Shown: piece by piece, positions 22,953 to 31,391 of the stretch
How positions within the stretch are numbered: position 1 is the stretch's first letter
How the letters are laid out: every line of letters starts with the position of its first letter
Origin: JACKCB01 sp964452775
GTDB taxonomy: Bacteria > Chloroflexota > Anaerolineae > Promineifilales > Promineifilaceae
Direction: 5' to 3'
Assembly (NCBI GenBank): GCA_964452775.1
Contig: CAYVQP010000040.1
Coordinates: 1-41,012 of the forward strand
DNA: 41,012 nucleotides
Translations under genes and position numbers: made by a program
The notes under the pieces: model-generated
Seen by the model: only the letters and a program-made list of their open reading frames with translations
Told to the model about the DNA's origin: nothing
Databases searched by the model: none

Positions 22953-24317
22953 TTATTGCATGCCGGCGACAATTTCCTCAGCGGCAGCTTGCCCTTCAGC
23001 GAGCGCTTCCTCGGGCGTCTGCGCGCCACTGATGAAAGCGGCCGTCGCAGCGCCAACCGGCCCCCACTGCGCGTCAATGAACGGTGTGTTGGGCATGGGG
23101 ACGCCATTTGCCAGCGCCGCGCCGAAGGCAGCGGAGCTCATGGTGGCAGCCACGTCGGGATTGTTCAACGCTTCGGTGTTGGCCGGCACGGTGCCGTTGA
23201 CCAGCGCCAACCGCGCCTGGACCTCGGCGCTGCCGAAGTACTTCATGAAGTCGATAACGGCCTGTTCATTGCCGCGATCGACCGCATTAGCGCCCATCAT
23301 GAGCAGCTTCACGCTCGCGAACGGGCGGCCGAAGGGGGCGATGCCGTAGTCAACGCCGGCTTCTTCCAGGCTGGCGATGGCCCACGGGCCGGTCCACCAC
23401 ATGCCGTAGGTGCCTTCGGTGATGCCGGCCTGGCAAATCTCGTGGCTGGTCTCTTCCGGAGACACGGCGTGGAGTTCCTTCATCCAGTTGGCAGCCGCTA
23501 CGCGCTCGGGCGTGTCAATGTAGACATTGCCCGCATCGTCAACGTAACCAACCTCATCGTCGCCGCCAAAACCGAAGTAGATGGGGGCCACATGGAAGGC
23601 GTCCTGGGAAGTCACGCCGATACCCTGGTTGCACAGGAGGTACTTGTCTGGATTCTCTTCGCGGAATGTTTGAGCGGCGGCCAGCAGACCCTCAAAGTCC
23701 ATCGGATCGGTGGGGATCATGTCCTCGCTGACCACTGCCTTGTTGTAGACCAGGGCAATACCTTCTTGCGACTCGGGGATGCCCCAGACGTCGCCCTGCC
23801 AGACCATCCCGGTGGCGGCGGCCGGCTCGAAGTTCTCGTTCAGGTAGGCTTCATCAACCCACTCGGTGATCGGGACGATGTTGCCGGTCAGGGCGTTGCG
23901 GCCGATCTGATCGATCACCCAGGCCAGGATGTCGGGGCCTTCGCCGGCGGGCACGGCCACAGCCATGGCGTCGGAGAGGTTGTCCTGGCGGACCAGCTCG
24001 AACTGCACGCCGGTCTGCGCAGTGTACTCATCGAAGACCGCTGCAATGGCGTCGTAGTAAGCGCCATCCCAACCGTGCCAGACGCGGATAACGTTGCCTT
24101 CAGCCGGGGCTTCTTCTTCGGCTGCAGCCTCTTCTTCCGCCGGAGCTTCTTCTTCAGCCGGGGCTTCTTCTTCCATAGCCTCTTCTTCGGCCGGGGCCTC
24201 AGTCGCTGCCGGGGCCGTGGTCGCTGCCGGTTCTTCGGTGGCGCCGCCGCCGCAGGCTACCAGCAGCATGGCGCCCATCAGCGCCAGAACAATCATCAGG
24301 TAATACTTGCTTTTCAT
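22953..24317 (-). CDS. Sugar ABC transporter substrate-binding lipoprotein (MalE-like)
   Basis: An extracytoplasmic binding protein for a sugar importer. I start at ATG 24317 behind GAGGAG, not the upstream frame start, giving 454 aa. The signal peptide is MKSKYYLMIVLALMGAMLL, then the lipobox LVAC with a GGG run. A ~45-residue low-complexity Ala/Glu/Pro/Thr tether (repeated AEEEAP units) links the anchor to the mature fold. The fold begins NVIRVWHGWDGAYYDAIAAVF and contains PAGEGPDILAWVIDQIG and the C-lobe YGMWWTGPWAIASLEEAGV, typical of maltose/oligosaccharide binders. It is followed by a strong terminator, then by the two permeases. Confidence 0.93.
   Translation of the reverse strand: MKSKYYLMIVLALMGAMLLVACGGGATEEPAATTAPAATEAPAEEEAMEEEAPAEEEAPAEEEAAAEEEAPAEGNVIRVWHGWDGAYYDAIAAVFDEYTAQTGVQFELVRQDNLSDAMAVAVPAGEGPDILAWVIDQIGRNALTGNIVPITEWVDEAYLNENFEPAAATGMVWQGDVWGIPESQEGIALVYNKAVVSEDMIPTDPMDFEGLLAAAQTFREENPDKYLLCNQGIGVTSQDAFHVAPIYFGFGGDDEVGYVDDAGNVYIDTPERVAAANWMKELHAVSPEETSHEICQAGITEGTYGMWWTGPWAIASLEEAGVDYGIAPFGRPFASVKLLMMGANAVDRGNEQAVIDFMKYFGSAEVQARLALVNGTVPANTEALNNPDVAATMSSAAFGAALANGVPMPNTPFIDAQWGPVGAATAAFISGAQTPEEALAEGQAAAEEIVAGMQ
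24099..24200 (-). repeat. Low-complexity coding repeat (Glu/Ala/Pro tether)
   Basis: Imperfect ~18-bp units encoding AEEEAP, within the binding-protein gene just after the lipid anchor. Likely variable in length between strains through slippage. Confidence 0.75.
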
Positions 24318-24392
24318 CGTTCTCCTCACTTTCGTAATTTTGGAAATCTCTTGTATGTGAAACAGCTCGTTGGTTCCATATTCTAAAACCTT

Positions 24393-24477
24393 GGTGAATG
24401 GTCACCTCCTCAATAACAGGGTACGGCATCCTCGGCCAAGCCGGGGAGCATGATCCATTGTATCTATCTTTGGATCA
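24393..24477 (-). promoter_or_regulatory. Putative operator/promoter of the sugar transporter
   Basis: An inverted repeat TGATCCA (24451-24457) / TGGATCA (24471-24477) with a 13-bp centre encloses a minus-strand TACAAT-like -10 (24462-24457). Nearer the gene, GGTGA (24393-24397) and TCACC (24402-24406) form a second small palindrome. A repressor site of the kind that controls sugar transporters is plausible. The leader would be about 140 nt. Confidence 0.4.
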
Positions 24478-24586
24478 ATTTGCATGCAGCCCCACCCCGG
24501 CTGCCCGGCGCTTATCTGCTTCATATCAAGCCGGCGGCGATGTGCTGCCCCGCGCGCAGCCGGCCGGATGTACGGTAGTCGAACTG

Positions 24587-27133
24587 CTATTCGCGCGGGC
24601 GCGCGCCCAGTCGCCGTTGCGCTTCTTGCAGAATGCGTTCCCGGCTCTTATGCACATCACGATCGCGCAAGGTTTTATTGCCGGACATGAAGGTAAGGTG
24701 GTAGGCAAGGCCCTTCTTGCCGGCCGGTATCTGCTCGCCCTCATAGAGGTCGAATAGTTCCACCTGTCTCAACAGCGGGCGCCCGGCGTCTCTGATCACG
24801 GCGGTCAATTCGGCGGCCGGAACGCTCTTCTCCACGATGAGAGCCAGGTCTTCATGCACGCCGGGGAAGATGGGCGGCGGTATGACGCGCAGCGCGTCGA
24901 GAGCCAGCGCCGACATGGCTTCCAGGTCCAGCTCTGCTGCCAACACCGGCTGCCGGTTTGATGCGCGGTGGATATCGAACGCTTCGATGACCGACGGGTG
25001 CAGCTCGCCGAAGTAGCCCAGCTGTTTCTCGCCGGCCGCCAACAAGGCGGTGCGCCCGGGCCGAAAAGTAGGATGCTCCCCGGCAACGACGCGCCAATCC
25101 GTGATCTGCAGCCCGGCGAGTAAATCCTCGATGATGCCCTTCAGGTCGAAGAAATCCAGGTCGGGGGGCGCGCCATCTTGCCAATATACGCGCCGGCGTG
25201 GCCCACGCATTACCAGGGCCAACCGGCGCAATTCATCCGGCAACACGCCCTCTTCCGCCGCCAGGTAAATGTGACCCAGCTCGAACAGAGCGATGTGCTC
25301 CTGGCTCCGGCCGTTCGCTGCGGCGATCTCCAGCACGGATGCCAGCAGGCTGTGTCGCATGGCGATACGGTCCACGGTCAGCGGATTGGCCAATGTCACG
25401 TAGGGCCGGTCGTCGGGCTGCACGCCGGCCGCATCCGGCAGCAGGCGCGCTTCCCGTTCCGAGGTAGTCAGGCGATAGGTGATGATCTCGCGCAAACCGC
25501 ATTCCACGAGAATATCCTTTACGCGCGTCTCAAACTCCAGCTCGGGATTGTCGCGCTGAGGGGGTAGCTCGTCGCTCATGCTCCCTTCCGGGATGCGGTC
25601 GTAGCCGTAAACGCGACATACCTCCTCGACCAGGTCGTGCGCGCCTTCGATGTCCAGCCGATGAGCCGGGCTGGTCACCAACAATGTCTCTTCGCCGGCA
25701 TCTTCCACTTGAAAGCCCAGGCGCTCCAGGAGCTGGTGGATTTCCGCCCGGCTGAGAGCGATGCCGCCGATACGCCGCACTTCCCGCGGGGTCAGGGCGA
25801 TGGGCTGGAACTTGGGCGGGGCCGGATAGTAATCAACGATGCCCTGCGCCACTGTACCGCCCGCCAGCCGGCGCAGCAGTTCCGCGACCCGCTTTGCCCC
25901 CAACAGAGCCTGGCTGGGATGCACCCCCCGGCTGAAGCGAAAGCCGGCTTCTGAGTTCATCTTCAGCGCGTGCATGCTGCGCCGGATGTTGATGAAATTC
26001 CAGGCCGCCGCTTCCAGCAACACATTGCTGGTCCCGTCGCTGATCTCGCTGTCCAAACCACCCATGATGCCGCCCAGACTCAGCGCTCCCGCCGGGTCGG
26101 TGACCAGGATGGTGAACGGGGGTAGATCGTGCTTCACGCCGTCGAGTGTGACTAGCTGTTCGCCCTGATAGGGCAGTCGGGTATGAATGTGGATGGGCTG
26201 ATCGCTGCCGGCGTAGGCGTTCGCTCGCCGGCGCAACACGTCGTAGTCGAAGGTGTGGTTGGGCTGACCCATCTCCAGCATGACGTAGTTGCTGATGTCC
26301 ACGACGACGTTGATCGGGCGCTGGCCGGCCAGGCGCAGGCGGTGCTGCATCCAGAACGGGCTGGGCTTCTGTTGCACGCCTTCGATCACCAGGGCGACAA
26401 AGCGGGGATTCAACTCCGGCTGGTCGGTGCTGAGGATCACTTTGCCGGCAACAGGGGCTCCCTCTTGCAACACCGAGTAATCCGGAAGGTGCAGCTCGCT
26501 CTCGGTCAGCGCCGCCACTTCCCGCGCCACGCCAATGATCGAGGCCGTCCGGGCGATGTTGGGAATTACTTTGATGTCCAGGACTGCGTCTCCCAGCACG
26601 TCCTGCAACGGGACGCCGGGGCTGTACTCTGCGCCAGAGAGGATCAAAATACCTTCGTGCTCCTCGCTAATTCCCAACTCCTTTTCCGAGCAGAGCATAC
26701 AGCGGTTGTAGATGCCGCGAATGGGGCGTCCCTTGAGACGCATCTTTACCCGGCCGTCCTTGTGCCCGTCGTAAAGCAATGCTCCTTCCAGCGCAAACGG
26801 GGAGTATAGCTGCCGGGCAGTCAGATCCCCTTCCCCGACAAGGTGAAAGAGGTTGGGCGCGCCGGTGACAACCTGTTCTAGCTCGTCCGCCCCGTAGTCA
26901 ACGGTGGCCAGGACCAGTTGATCGGCGTTGGGATGGGGATCGACGCGCAATATCTGCCCCAGCAGGAGCATTTCCCGGTCCCACACCAGGCGTTCATTGT
27001 CTTTGCCGCCGGGGATGCCGACGTAGTCAATGTACTCGACCTCCAGGCCGGCAACGGTCAGTTTCTCCGCCAGGTCAAAGGGGGAAAGTGAGATGTCTAC
27101 ATATTCCTTCAGCCAGGAAAGGGGTACTCGCAT
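24587..27133 (-). CDS. pheT: Phenylalanyl-tRNA synthetase beta subunit
   Basis: The beta subunit of the alpha2-beta2 enzyme; it binds and edits Phe-tRNA. An 848-aa protein with normal domain order: start MRVPLSWLKEYVDISLSPFDLAEKL, the EMAP/OB domain (LLLGQILRVDPHPNADQLVL), B3/B4 editing (GPRFVAL-like NPRFVALVIEGV, NVLLEAAAWNFINIRRSM), B5 (RIPEGSMSDELPPQ), and a C-terminal FDX-anticodon domain (FPGVHEDLALIVEKSVPAAEL … GKKGLAYHLTFMSGNKTLRD). ATG 27133. Unusually, pheS is not adjacent but 2.6 kb upstream beyond two secreted-protein genes. The gene directly upstream (24-nt gap) is a secreted protein, so pheT may depend on its promoter. Confidence 0.97.
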   Translation of the reverse strand: MRVPLSWLKEYVDISLSPFDLAEKLTVAGLEVEYIDYVGIPGGKDNERLVWDREMLLLGQILRVDPHPNADQLVLATVDYGADELEQVVTGAPNLFHLVGEGDLTARQLYSPFALEGALLYDGHKDGRVKMRLKGRPIRGIYNRCMLCSEKELGISEEHEGILILSGAEYSPGVPLQDVLGDAVLDIKVIPNIARTASIIGVAREVAALTESELHLPDYSVLQEGAPVAGKVILSTDQPELNPRFVALVIEGVQQKPSPFWMQHRLRLAGQRPINVVVDISNYVMLEMGQPNHTFDYDVLRRRANAYAGSDQPIHIHTRLPYQGEQLVTLDGVKHDLPPFTILVTDPAGALSLGGIMGGLDSEISDGTSNVLLEAAAWNFINIRRSMHALKMNSEAGFRFSRGVHPSQALLGAKRVAELLRRLAGGTVAQGIVDYYPAPPKFQPIALTPREVRRIGGIALSRAEIHQLLERLGFQVEDAGEETLLVTSPAHRLDIEGAHDLVEEVCRVYGYDRIPEGSMSDELPPQRDNPELEFETRVKDILVECGLREIITYRLTTSEREARLLPDAAGVQPDDRPYVTLANPLTVDRIAMRHSLLASVLEIAAANGRSQEHIALFELGHIYLAAEEGVLPDELRRLALVMRGPRRRVYWQDGAPPDLDFFDLKGIIEDLLAGLQITDWRVVAGEHPTFRPGRTALLAAGEKQLGYFGELHPSVIEAFDIHRASNRQPVLAAELDLEAMSALALDALRVIPPPIFPGVHEDLALIVEKSVPAAELTAVIRDAGRPLLRQVELFDLYEGEQIPAGKKGLAYHLTFMSGNKTLRDRDVHKSRERILQEAQRRLGARPRE

Positions 27134-27157
27134 ACGTTACTCCAAAAAGGGGCTGGC

Positions 27158-28231
27158 TCAGTTCTGCAGTTCCAGGACCACCGGATCAGCAACGAGGCCG
27201 GGCATGCCATAACTGTTCTCGAACGCAACCGTGATGTAGTTCAGGCCGCCCTCCGGCTGGGTGCGATAAAGCAGAATGGGGATGTCAATACTGTTGCCCG
27301 GCATGAAAACGCGATACTCCTGCAGGCCGGGTTCCAGAGCGCTATTGGCGTCGTATGGCTCAATGTTGAAGCCGCCGCCGGGCAATCCGGCTGTGAACAA
27401 CGCGCCCTGCACGACCAGCAGCCGGACATATTGACCGGCAGGCCCGCTGATACGCGCGACCTGGTTGCTGCCGGAGACCGTCGCCGGCAACACGGGAACG
27501 CCCACAATCTCGATGGTGGGTCGTACGGGCAGGCCCTGACGTAGAGTCAGTTGGGATCCGCTGGTGCTGTTTTGGGTGCGATAGCTCTGTCCGGCAAGCA
27601 CCAGGCCGCTATCGAAGCTGACCGTGGCGGTTGCGCCGGTCACTTCCAGGCCGGAGACGCTGCCTGATTCGCCCGGACCGGGAGCGCCTACGCCGCGAAT
27701 GCTGGTAGGATCGACATCTACGGAGAAGTTGAACTGCTCGCCGGGATCGAAGTTGGTGAAGTTGAGCACCAGGATATCGTAGCCGTCATCCCGAAAGCCT
27801 TCGTAGCTATGGCCGGCAAAACCCACGCCGCTGTCGAAATCAATTGCCAGATCCTTTGCCACCAGGTCTCCGGCGATTCCATATGGGTCGAAGACCATCT
27901 TGGGGAAAAGGCCGCTGCTCAGGTCCAGGCGCACCTGGGTGATGCGCTGCCCGCTATCCGGATGGTTCGCCAGGCGGAATGAATTGGCGTTATAGGTGCT
28001 GGCGTTGATGCCCCCTTCCGGCGTGATTTGCAGGGTGAACTCCGGCAAGGGCGGGACGCTCTGCGGTTGGAGCATGAGGGGCAAGTAGATCGAAGGGGAA
28101 AGACCGCCGGCGCGCCACGTTGACCTGGCGCCTGCAACCGGTTTCAGCCGGCTGAAGCCGGCGGCCAGTATAGCGGGCAACAATACCAGGAGCAGTAAGA
28201 GTGGGCCGGATTTTCGATGGGGCGCATCCAC
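27158..28231 (-). CDS. Secreted or membrane-anchored beta-rich hypothetical protein
   Basis: No named family recognised. A short basic N-terminus (APHRKSGP) is followed by a hydrophobic segment LLLLLVLLPAILAAGF, so it is exported or anchored. The body is rich in strands, Gly, Asp, Asn and Ser and has no cysteines. It includes TLQITPEGGINASTYNANSF, VFDPYGIAGDLVAKDLAIDF and a Gly-Asp patch resembling cohesin or malectin-like extracellular modules. I chose GTG 28231, which has GAAGGA about 10 nt upstream; GTG 28249 is possible. It is divergent from a PQQ-type dehydrogenase gene across a shared palindromic promoter region, so the two are probably co-regulated. It lies just upstream of pheT. Confidence 0.7.
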   Translation of the reverse strand: MDAPHRKSGPLLLLLVLLPAILAAGFSRLKPVAGARSTWRAGGLSPSIYLPLMLQPQSVPPLPEFTLQITPEGGINASTYNANSFRLANHPDSGQRITQVRLDLSSGLFPKMVFDPYGIAGDLVAKDLAIDFDSGVGFAGHSYEGFRDDGYDILVLNFTNFDPGEQFNFSVDVDPTSIRGVGAPGPGESGSVSGLEVTGATATVSFDSGLVLAGQSYRTQNSTSGSQLTLRQGLPVRPTIEIVGVPVLPATVSGSNQVARISGPAGQYVRLLVVQGALFTAGLPGGGFNIEPYDANSALEPGLQEYRVFMPGNSIDIPILLYRTQPEGGLNYITVAFENSYGMPGLVADPVVLELQN

Positions 28232-28291
28232 TTTAAGCGCATCCTTCACAACGGAACGCGGCGATCTTGCCGAGCAAAGCTACCTTGCCGC

Positions 28292-28317
28292 AACAAAGCA
28301 TTGTACAATACTTTGTT
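28292..28317. promoter_or_regulatory. Palindromic divergent promoter region
   Basis: AACAAAG-c-ATTGTACAAT-a-CTTTGTT (28292-28317) is a 26-bp palindrome with one mismatched pair. Its centre contains TACAAT on both strands (plus 28304-28309, minus 28305-28300), so it could hold overlapping -10 boxes for the two divergent genes or a repressor site. No -35 is convincing. Confidence 0.55.
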
Positions 28318-28346
28318 TGTTACGAAAAACACAAGTGGAGATAGCT

Positions 28347-29705
28347 ATGAGACGCGGAGCCGCTTCCTTACTCGTTGTGATCACAGTTCTGTTTCTTGTC
28401 TCGGTCGCTTCTGCTTTCGGCAACCGGAGTCAGCAGGTAGCAGCCAGTACAGCCGGCGGTCAGCAAACGATCTTCTTGCCGGCCGTCCAGAAAGTACAGG
28501 AATTGAACAAGCTGACGCTGAAGCTGGAGGTCTCGGGCATCGGCAACGTGTCGCCGGTGGCGATTACCCATGCCGGTGACAGCCGGCTATTCGTGGCCAC
28601 GCAGGAAGGACACATCTACGTCGTACAGCGTGATCCGCTCACCTTTCAGATGACCGGCATTTCGCTCTTCCTGGACCTGACCAACACGATCAATGTGAGT
28701 TTCGAGGAAGGGCTGCTTGGACTGGCCTTTCACCCCAACTACGCCAGCAACGGCTGGTTCTACGTCACCTATAATGAGTTTGGCACCGGCCGGATCATTC
28801 TGGCGCGCTACTTGAGAAGCGCCGATCCCAATGTGGCGGACCCAAACAGTCGCTTTATCATGATGGCGATTGACAAGCCGCCGAATCCGCCCGATGACTG
28901 GCCCCTTTACAGCCCCGTACACAATGCCGGCGAGATACACTTCGGGCCGGACGGCTATTTCTACATGGCTACCGGCGATGGGGGGCCGGATCCGCACGAC
29001 CAGGGCCCGCCCTGGCCGGCCGATCCATACAATCATGGTCAACGACTGGATGTGCTGCTGGGCAAGATCTTGCGCATTGATGTAAACCAGGTTGCGCCGC
29101 TTCCACCAAACTGCGGTGGAACGGGGTACACCGTTCCGGTAGACAACCCCTTCACCGACGATAGCGCCGGCTATTGCGACGAAATCTGGTCCTACGGCTG
29201 GCGCAACCCCTGGCGCTTCAGCTTTGACCCGCTTACCAATGACATGTATATCGCGGACGTGGGAGAGTGGCTTCAGGAAGAGGTGAACTTCGAGCCGGCC
29301 GGCCTGAGCGGGCGCAACTATGGCTGGCACTGTTTTGAGGGTACGTTCGACCATCGCGGCGCGCCGCACATCGCCGGGGATTGCTCGGGCCAGACCAGCT
29401 CCTTTACGTTTCCGTTTTTCACCTGGGATCACACTCAGGGCTGTTCGGCCATCGGCGGCTATGTGTATCGCGGCAATTACTCGCCGATCATGCGCGGCTA
29501 TTATGTTTTCGCCGATTTCTGCTCCCGATATATCTGGGTGGCCAACACGGAAAACCTGACCGGCGATATCCGGAAGCCCACGCTAGTCGTTGAGAACGGC
29601 GGGATCGGCCCACTCCAATGGACCAGCTTCGGCACGGATGTCAGGGGCGAGATCTATATCGGCGGCTTTTTCCACGATGCAGTCTATCGGATTGTCGCTC
29701 CCTGA
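28347..29705 (+). CDS. Secreted PQQ-dependent sugar dehydrogenase-like protein (GSDH family)
   Basis: Six-bladed beta-propeller of the glucose/sorbosone dehydrogenase family, probably oxidising a sugar outside the membrane; cofactor use is inferred. ATG 28347 follows GGAG and opens a clean signal peptide (MRRGAASLLVVITVLFLVSV). Family blocks: GLLGLAFHPNYASNGWFYV, HNAGEIHFGPDGYFYMATGD, LLGKILRIDV, GWRNPWRFSFDP, YIADVGEWLQEEVN and GRNYGWHCFEG. The length is 452 aa. Four cysteines in the second half may form disulfides. It is divergent from a secreted hypothetical protein and followed by a hairpin. With its neighbour it forms an island between pheS and pheT. Confidence 0.88.
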   Translation: MRRGAASLLVVITVLFLVSVASAFGNRSQQVAASTAGGQQTIFLPAVQKVQELNKLTLKLEVSGIGNVSPVAITHAGDSRLFVATQEGHIYVVQRDPLTFQMTGISLFLDLTNTINVSFEEGLLGLAFHPNYASNGWFYVTYNEFGTGRIILARYLRSADPNVADPNSRFIMMAIDKPPNPPDDWPLYSPVHNAGEIHFGPDGYFYMATGDGGPDPHDQGPPWPADPYNHGQRLDVLLGKILRIDVNQVAPLPPNCGGTGYTVPVDNPFTDDSAGYCDEIWSYGWRNPWRFSFDPLTNDMYIADVGEWLQEEVNFEPAGLSGRNYGWHCFEGTFDHRGAPHIAGDCSGQTSSFTFPFFTWDHTQGCSAIGGYVYRGNYSPIMRGYYVFADFCSRYIWVANTENLTGDIRKPTLVVENGGIGPLQWTSFGTDVRGEIYIGGFFHDAVYRIVAP

Positions 29706-29711
29706 TGGGTA

Positions 29712-29742
29712 GATTGGACCAATCTTAAAGATAGGTCCAATC
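29712..29742. terminator. Hairpin between convergent genes (dehydrogenase and pheS)
   Basis: GATTGGACC (29712-29720) pairs perfectly with GGTCCAATC (29734-29742), loop 13 nt. No T-run follows, so termination is plausible but not certain. Confidence 0.5.
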
Positions 29743-29747
29743 AAGTG

Positions 29748-30788
29748 TCAAGTGGGCAAGAACTGCTCCAGGAAGCGCAGATCGTTGGCCCAGAAGTAGC
29801 GGATGTCGTCAATGCCGTATTTCAGCATGGCGATGCGCTCCACCCCCATGCCGAAAGCGAAGCCCGAATAGATGCCGGGATCATAACCGCCGTTGCGCAG
29901 CACCGTGGGATGGACCATGCCGCTGCCCAGGATTTCCAGCCAGCCGGTGTACTTGCAGACTGGACAACCCGCTCCCCGGCAGATGAAACATTCGATGTCC
30001 AGTTCAGCGCTTGGCTCAGTGAAGGGGAAGTAATTGGCCCGGAAGCGCATCGCCGTTTCCTGCCCGAACATGCGCCGGGCAAAGTTGGCCAGGGTTCCCT
30101 TCAGATCGGCCAGGCTGATGTTCTTGCCGACGGCCAACCCCTCTACTTGATGAAACTGGATCTCCGCCCGGGCAGTGATCTGCTCATAGCGGTAGCACAT
30201 GCCGGGCAAAATAACCCGAATCGGCTGCGGGTAATATTCGCGCATGGCGCGAATCTGTCCGGCGCTGGTGTGGGTGCGTAAGAGAACGCCGGGAGTGTGG
30301 GTGTAAAAAGTATCCCACATATCTCGCGCCGGGTGGTGAGCGGGGATATTCAGCAGCTCGAAGTTGTTTTCTTCTGTCTCTACATCGGGGCTGCGATAGA
30401 TCTGAAAGCCCATGTCGCCCCAAATGCGACCGATCTCACGCAACACCAGCGTCGAAGGGTGCAGACCGCCGCGCCATTGTTGCCGGCCCGGCATGGTGAC
30501 GTCAATGGCCTCCGCCGCCATCCGGGCGCGCAATTCGGCGGCCTGCGCGGCGGCGAGGCGCTCCTCGTAAGCTGCATTGAGCGACTGCTTGACTTCGTTA
30601 ATACGCCGGCCAAATGCGGGGCGTTCCTCGGGAGACATCTGGCCCAGGTTGCGCGTTTCCAGCTGTACACTCCCCTTGCGACCGAGCGTCTCACGGTGCC
30701 AATCTTCCAGCGCGGCGACCGAGCTCGCCTCTTGCAGCCGGCGCATCGCATCGGCGTAAATGCTCTCGATATGGTTTGTCGTGTCCAC
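29748..30788 (-). CDS. pheS: Phenylalanyl-tRNA synthetase alpha subunit
   Basis: The catalytic class II subunit. The 346-aa length is normal. An N-terminal coiled coil (about 1-90, GRKGSVQLETRNLGQMSPEERP) is followed by the catalytic domain: HPSTLVLREIGRIWGDMGF, HTHTSAGQIRAM-like (LLRTHTSAGQIRAM), motif 2 FHQVEGLAVGKNISLADLKG, and motif 3 GFAFGMGVERIAMLKYGIDDIR. The start is GTG 30788, 24 nt after the nusB stop; the ribosome site is weak. Probably transcribed with nusB. pheT lies downstream on the same strand but is separated by a divergent gene pair. Confidence 0.97.
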   Translation of the reverse strand: MDTTNHIESIYADAMRRLQEASSVAALEDWHRETLGRKGSVQLETRNLGQMSPEERPAFGRRINEVKQSLNAAYEERLAAAQAAELRARMAAEAIDVTMPGRQQWRGGLHPSTLVLREIGRIWGDMGFQIYRSPDVETEENNFELLNIPAHHPARDMWDTFYTHTPGVLLRTHTSAGQIRAMREYYPQPIRVILPGMCYRYEQITARAEIQFHQVEGLAVGKNISLADLKGTLANFARRMFGQETAMRFRANYFPFTEPSAELDIECFICRGAGCPVCKYTGWLEILGSGMVHPTVLRNGGYDPGIYSGFAFGMGVERIAMLKYGIDDIRYFWANDLRFLEQFLPT

Positions 30789-30812
30789 AGCTGGATTTAC
30801 TCGGGGGATATT

Positions 30813-31274
30813 CTATGCCGGAAGGCGCTGCCGGCGTTCTTCGGAGTGGGTGAGCATCTCTTCGCGCAAGGAAGGGGTCTTCTCGGCAAGCGTGCCCAGG
30901 ACGCCGTTCACGAAGCGCGGGGCGCTGTCGGAGCCATAAGTCTTGGCAAGTTCGACTGCTTCGTTGATCGCCACTTTGACCGGGGTCAGGCCGGCGATCA
31001 TGAATTCGTACATGGCGATGCGCAGGATGTTGCGGTCAATAACCGCCATTTGCTCCAGCGGCCATTCCGGCGCATATCGGGCGATGAGCACATCCATCTC
31101 GGGCTGGTACTCCACCACGCCGGTCACCAACTGCTGGGCAAACTCCACCCCGATGCTTTCCAGCGTGGTTGCTTCCAGCCGCTGCATCAACACCTCGAAC
31201 GGTGGATGGCCGGCCAGGTCATACTCGTATAACGTTTCTAATACAACCCGGCGCGCCCGGCGTCTCGTCTTCAT
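30813..31274 (-). CDS. nusB: Transcription antitermination factor NusB
   Basis: An RNA-binding helical protein that joins NusE (S10) on boxA RNA in rRNA antitermination. The 153-aa protein starts MKTRRRARRVVLETLYEYDL, the expected basic RNA-binding helix. It contains VIDRNILRIAMYEFMIAGLTPVKVAINEAVELAKTYGSDSAPRFVNGVLG, whose segments are typical of the NusB C-terminal half. It precedes pheS. Upstream lie a family-A hairpin and the asp23 gene, so it may be cut off from the rpmF-fab operon. Confidence 0.96.
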   Translation of the reverse strand: MKTRRRARRVVLETLYEYDLAGHPPFEVLMQRLEATTLESIGVEFAQQLVTGVVEYQPEMDVLIARYAPEWPLEQMAVIDRNILRIAMYEFMIAGLTPVKVAINEAVELAKTYGSDSAPRFVNGVLGTLAEKTPSLREEMLTHSEERRQRLPA

Positions 31275-31301
31275 GCCTTGCTCGTCCGTCTCATAACTTA
31301 T

Positions 31302-31385
31302 AAACCCCGCAGGTCATGATGAACATATTCGCTCTGCATCGCTTACGTGAAAGACCTGCGGGGTTTTGTCCTCATTTAGCGAGAG
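31302..31385. repeat. Family A hairpin with conserved flank
   Basis: AAACCCCGCAGGTC (31302-31315) and its exact complement (31353-31366), loop 37 nt. Read on the minus strand, the sequence from 31385 (CTCTCGCTAA, AGGACAAAACCCC) through CAGGTCTTTCACG matches the flank and arm at 22750-22788. This gives an element of roughly 85 bp present in both orientations. It sits between asp23 and nusB. Confidence 0.9.
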
Positions 31386-31391
31386 AACCTC

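Noticed and set aside
22956..24386. 476-codon plus-strand frame opposite the binding-protein gene
   Set aside because: It mirrors a clear lipoprotein gene; its translation is low-complexity Phe/Ser-rich sequence from the Glu/Ala repeat and has no domain or ribosome site.
30297..31232. 311-codon plus-strand frame opposite pheS and nusB
   Set aside because: Spans two conserved genes antisense and the gap between them; no family likeness.
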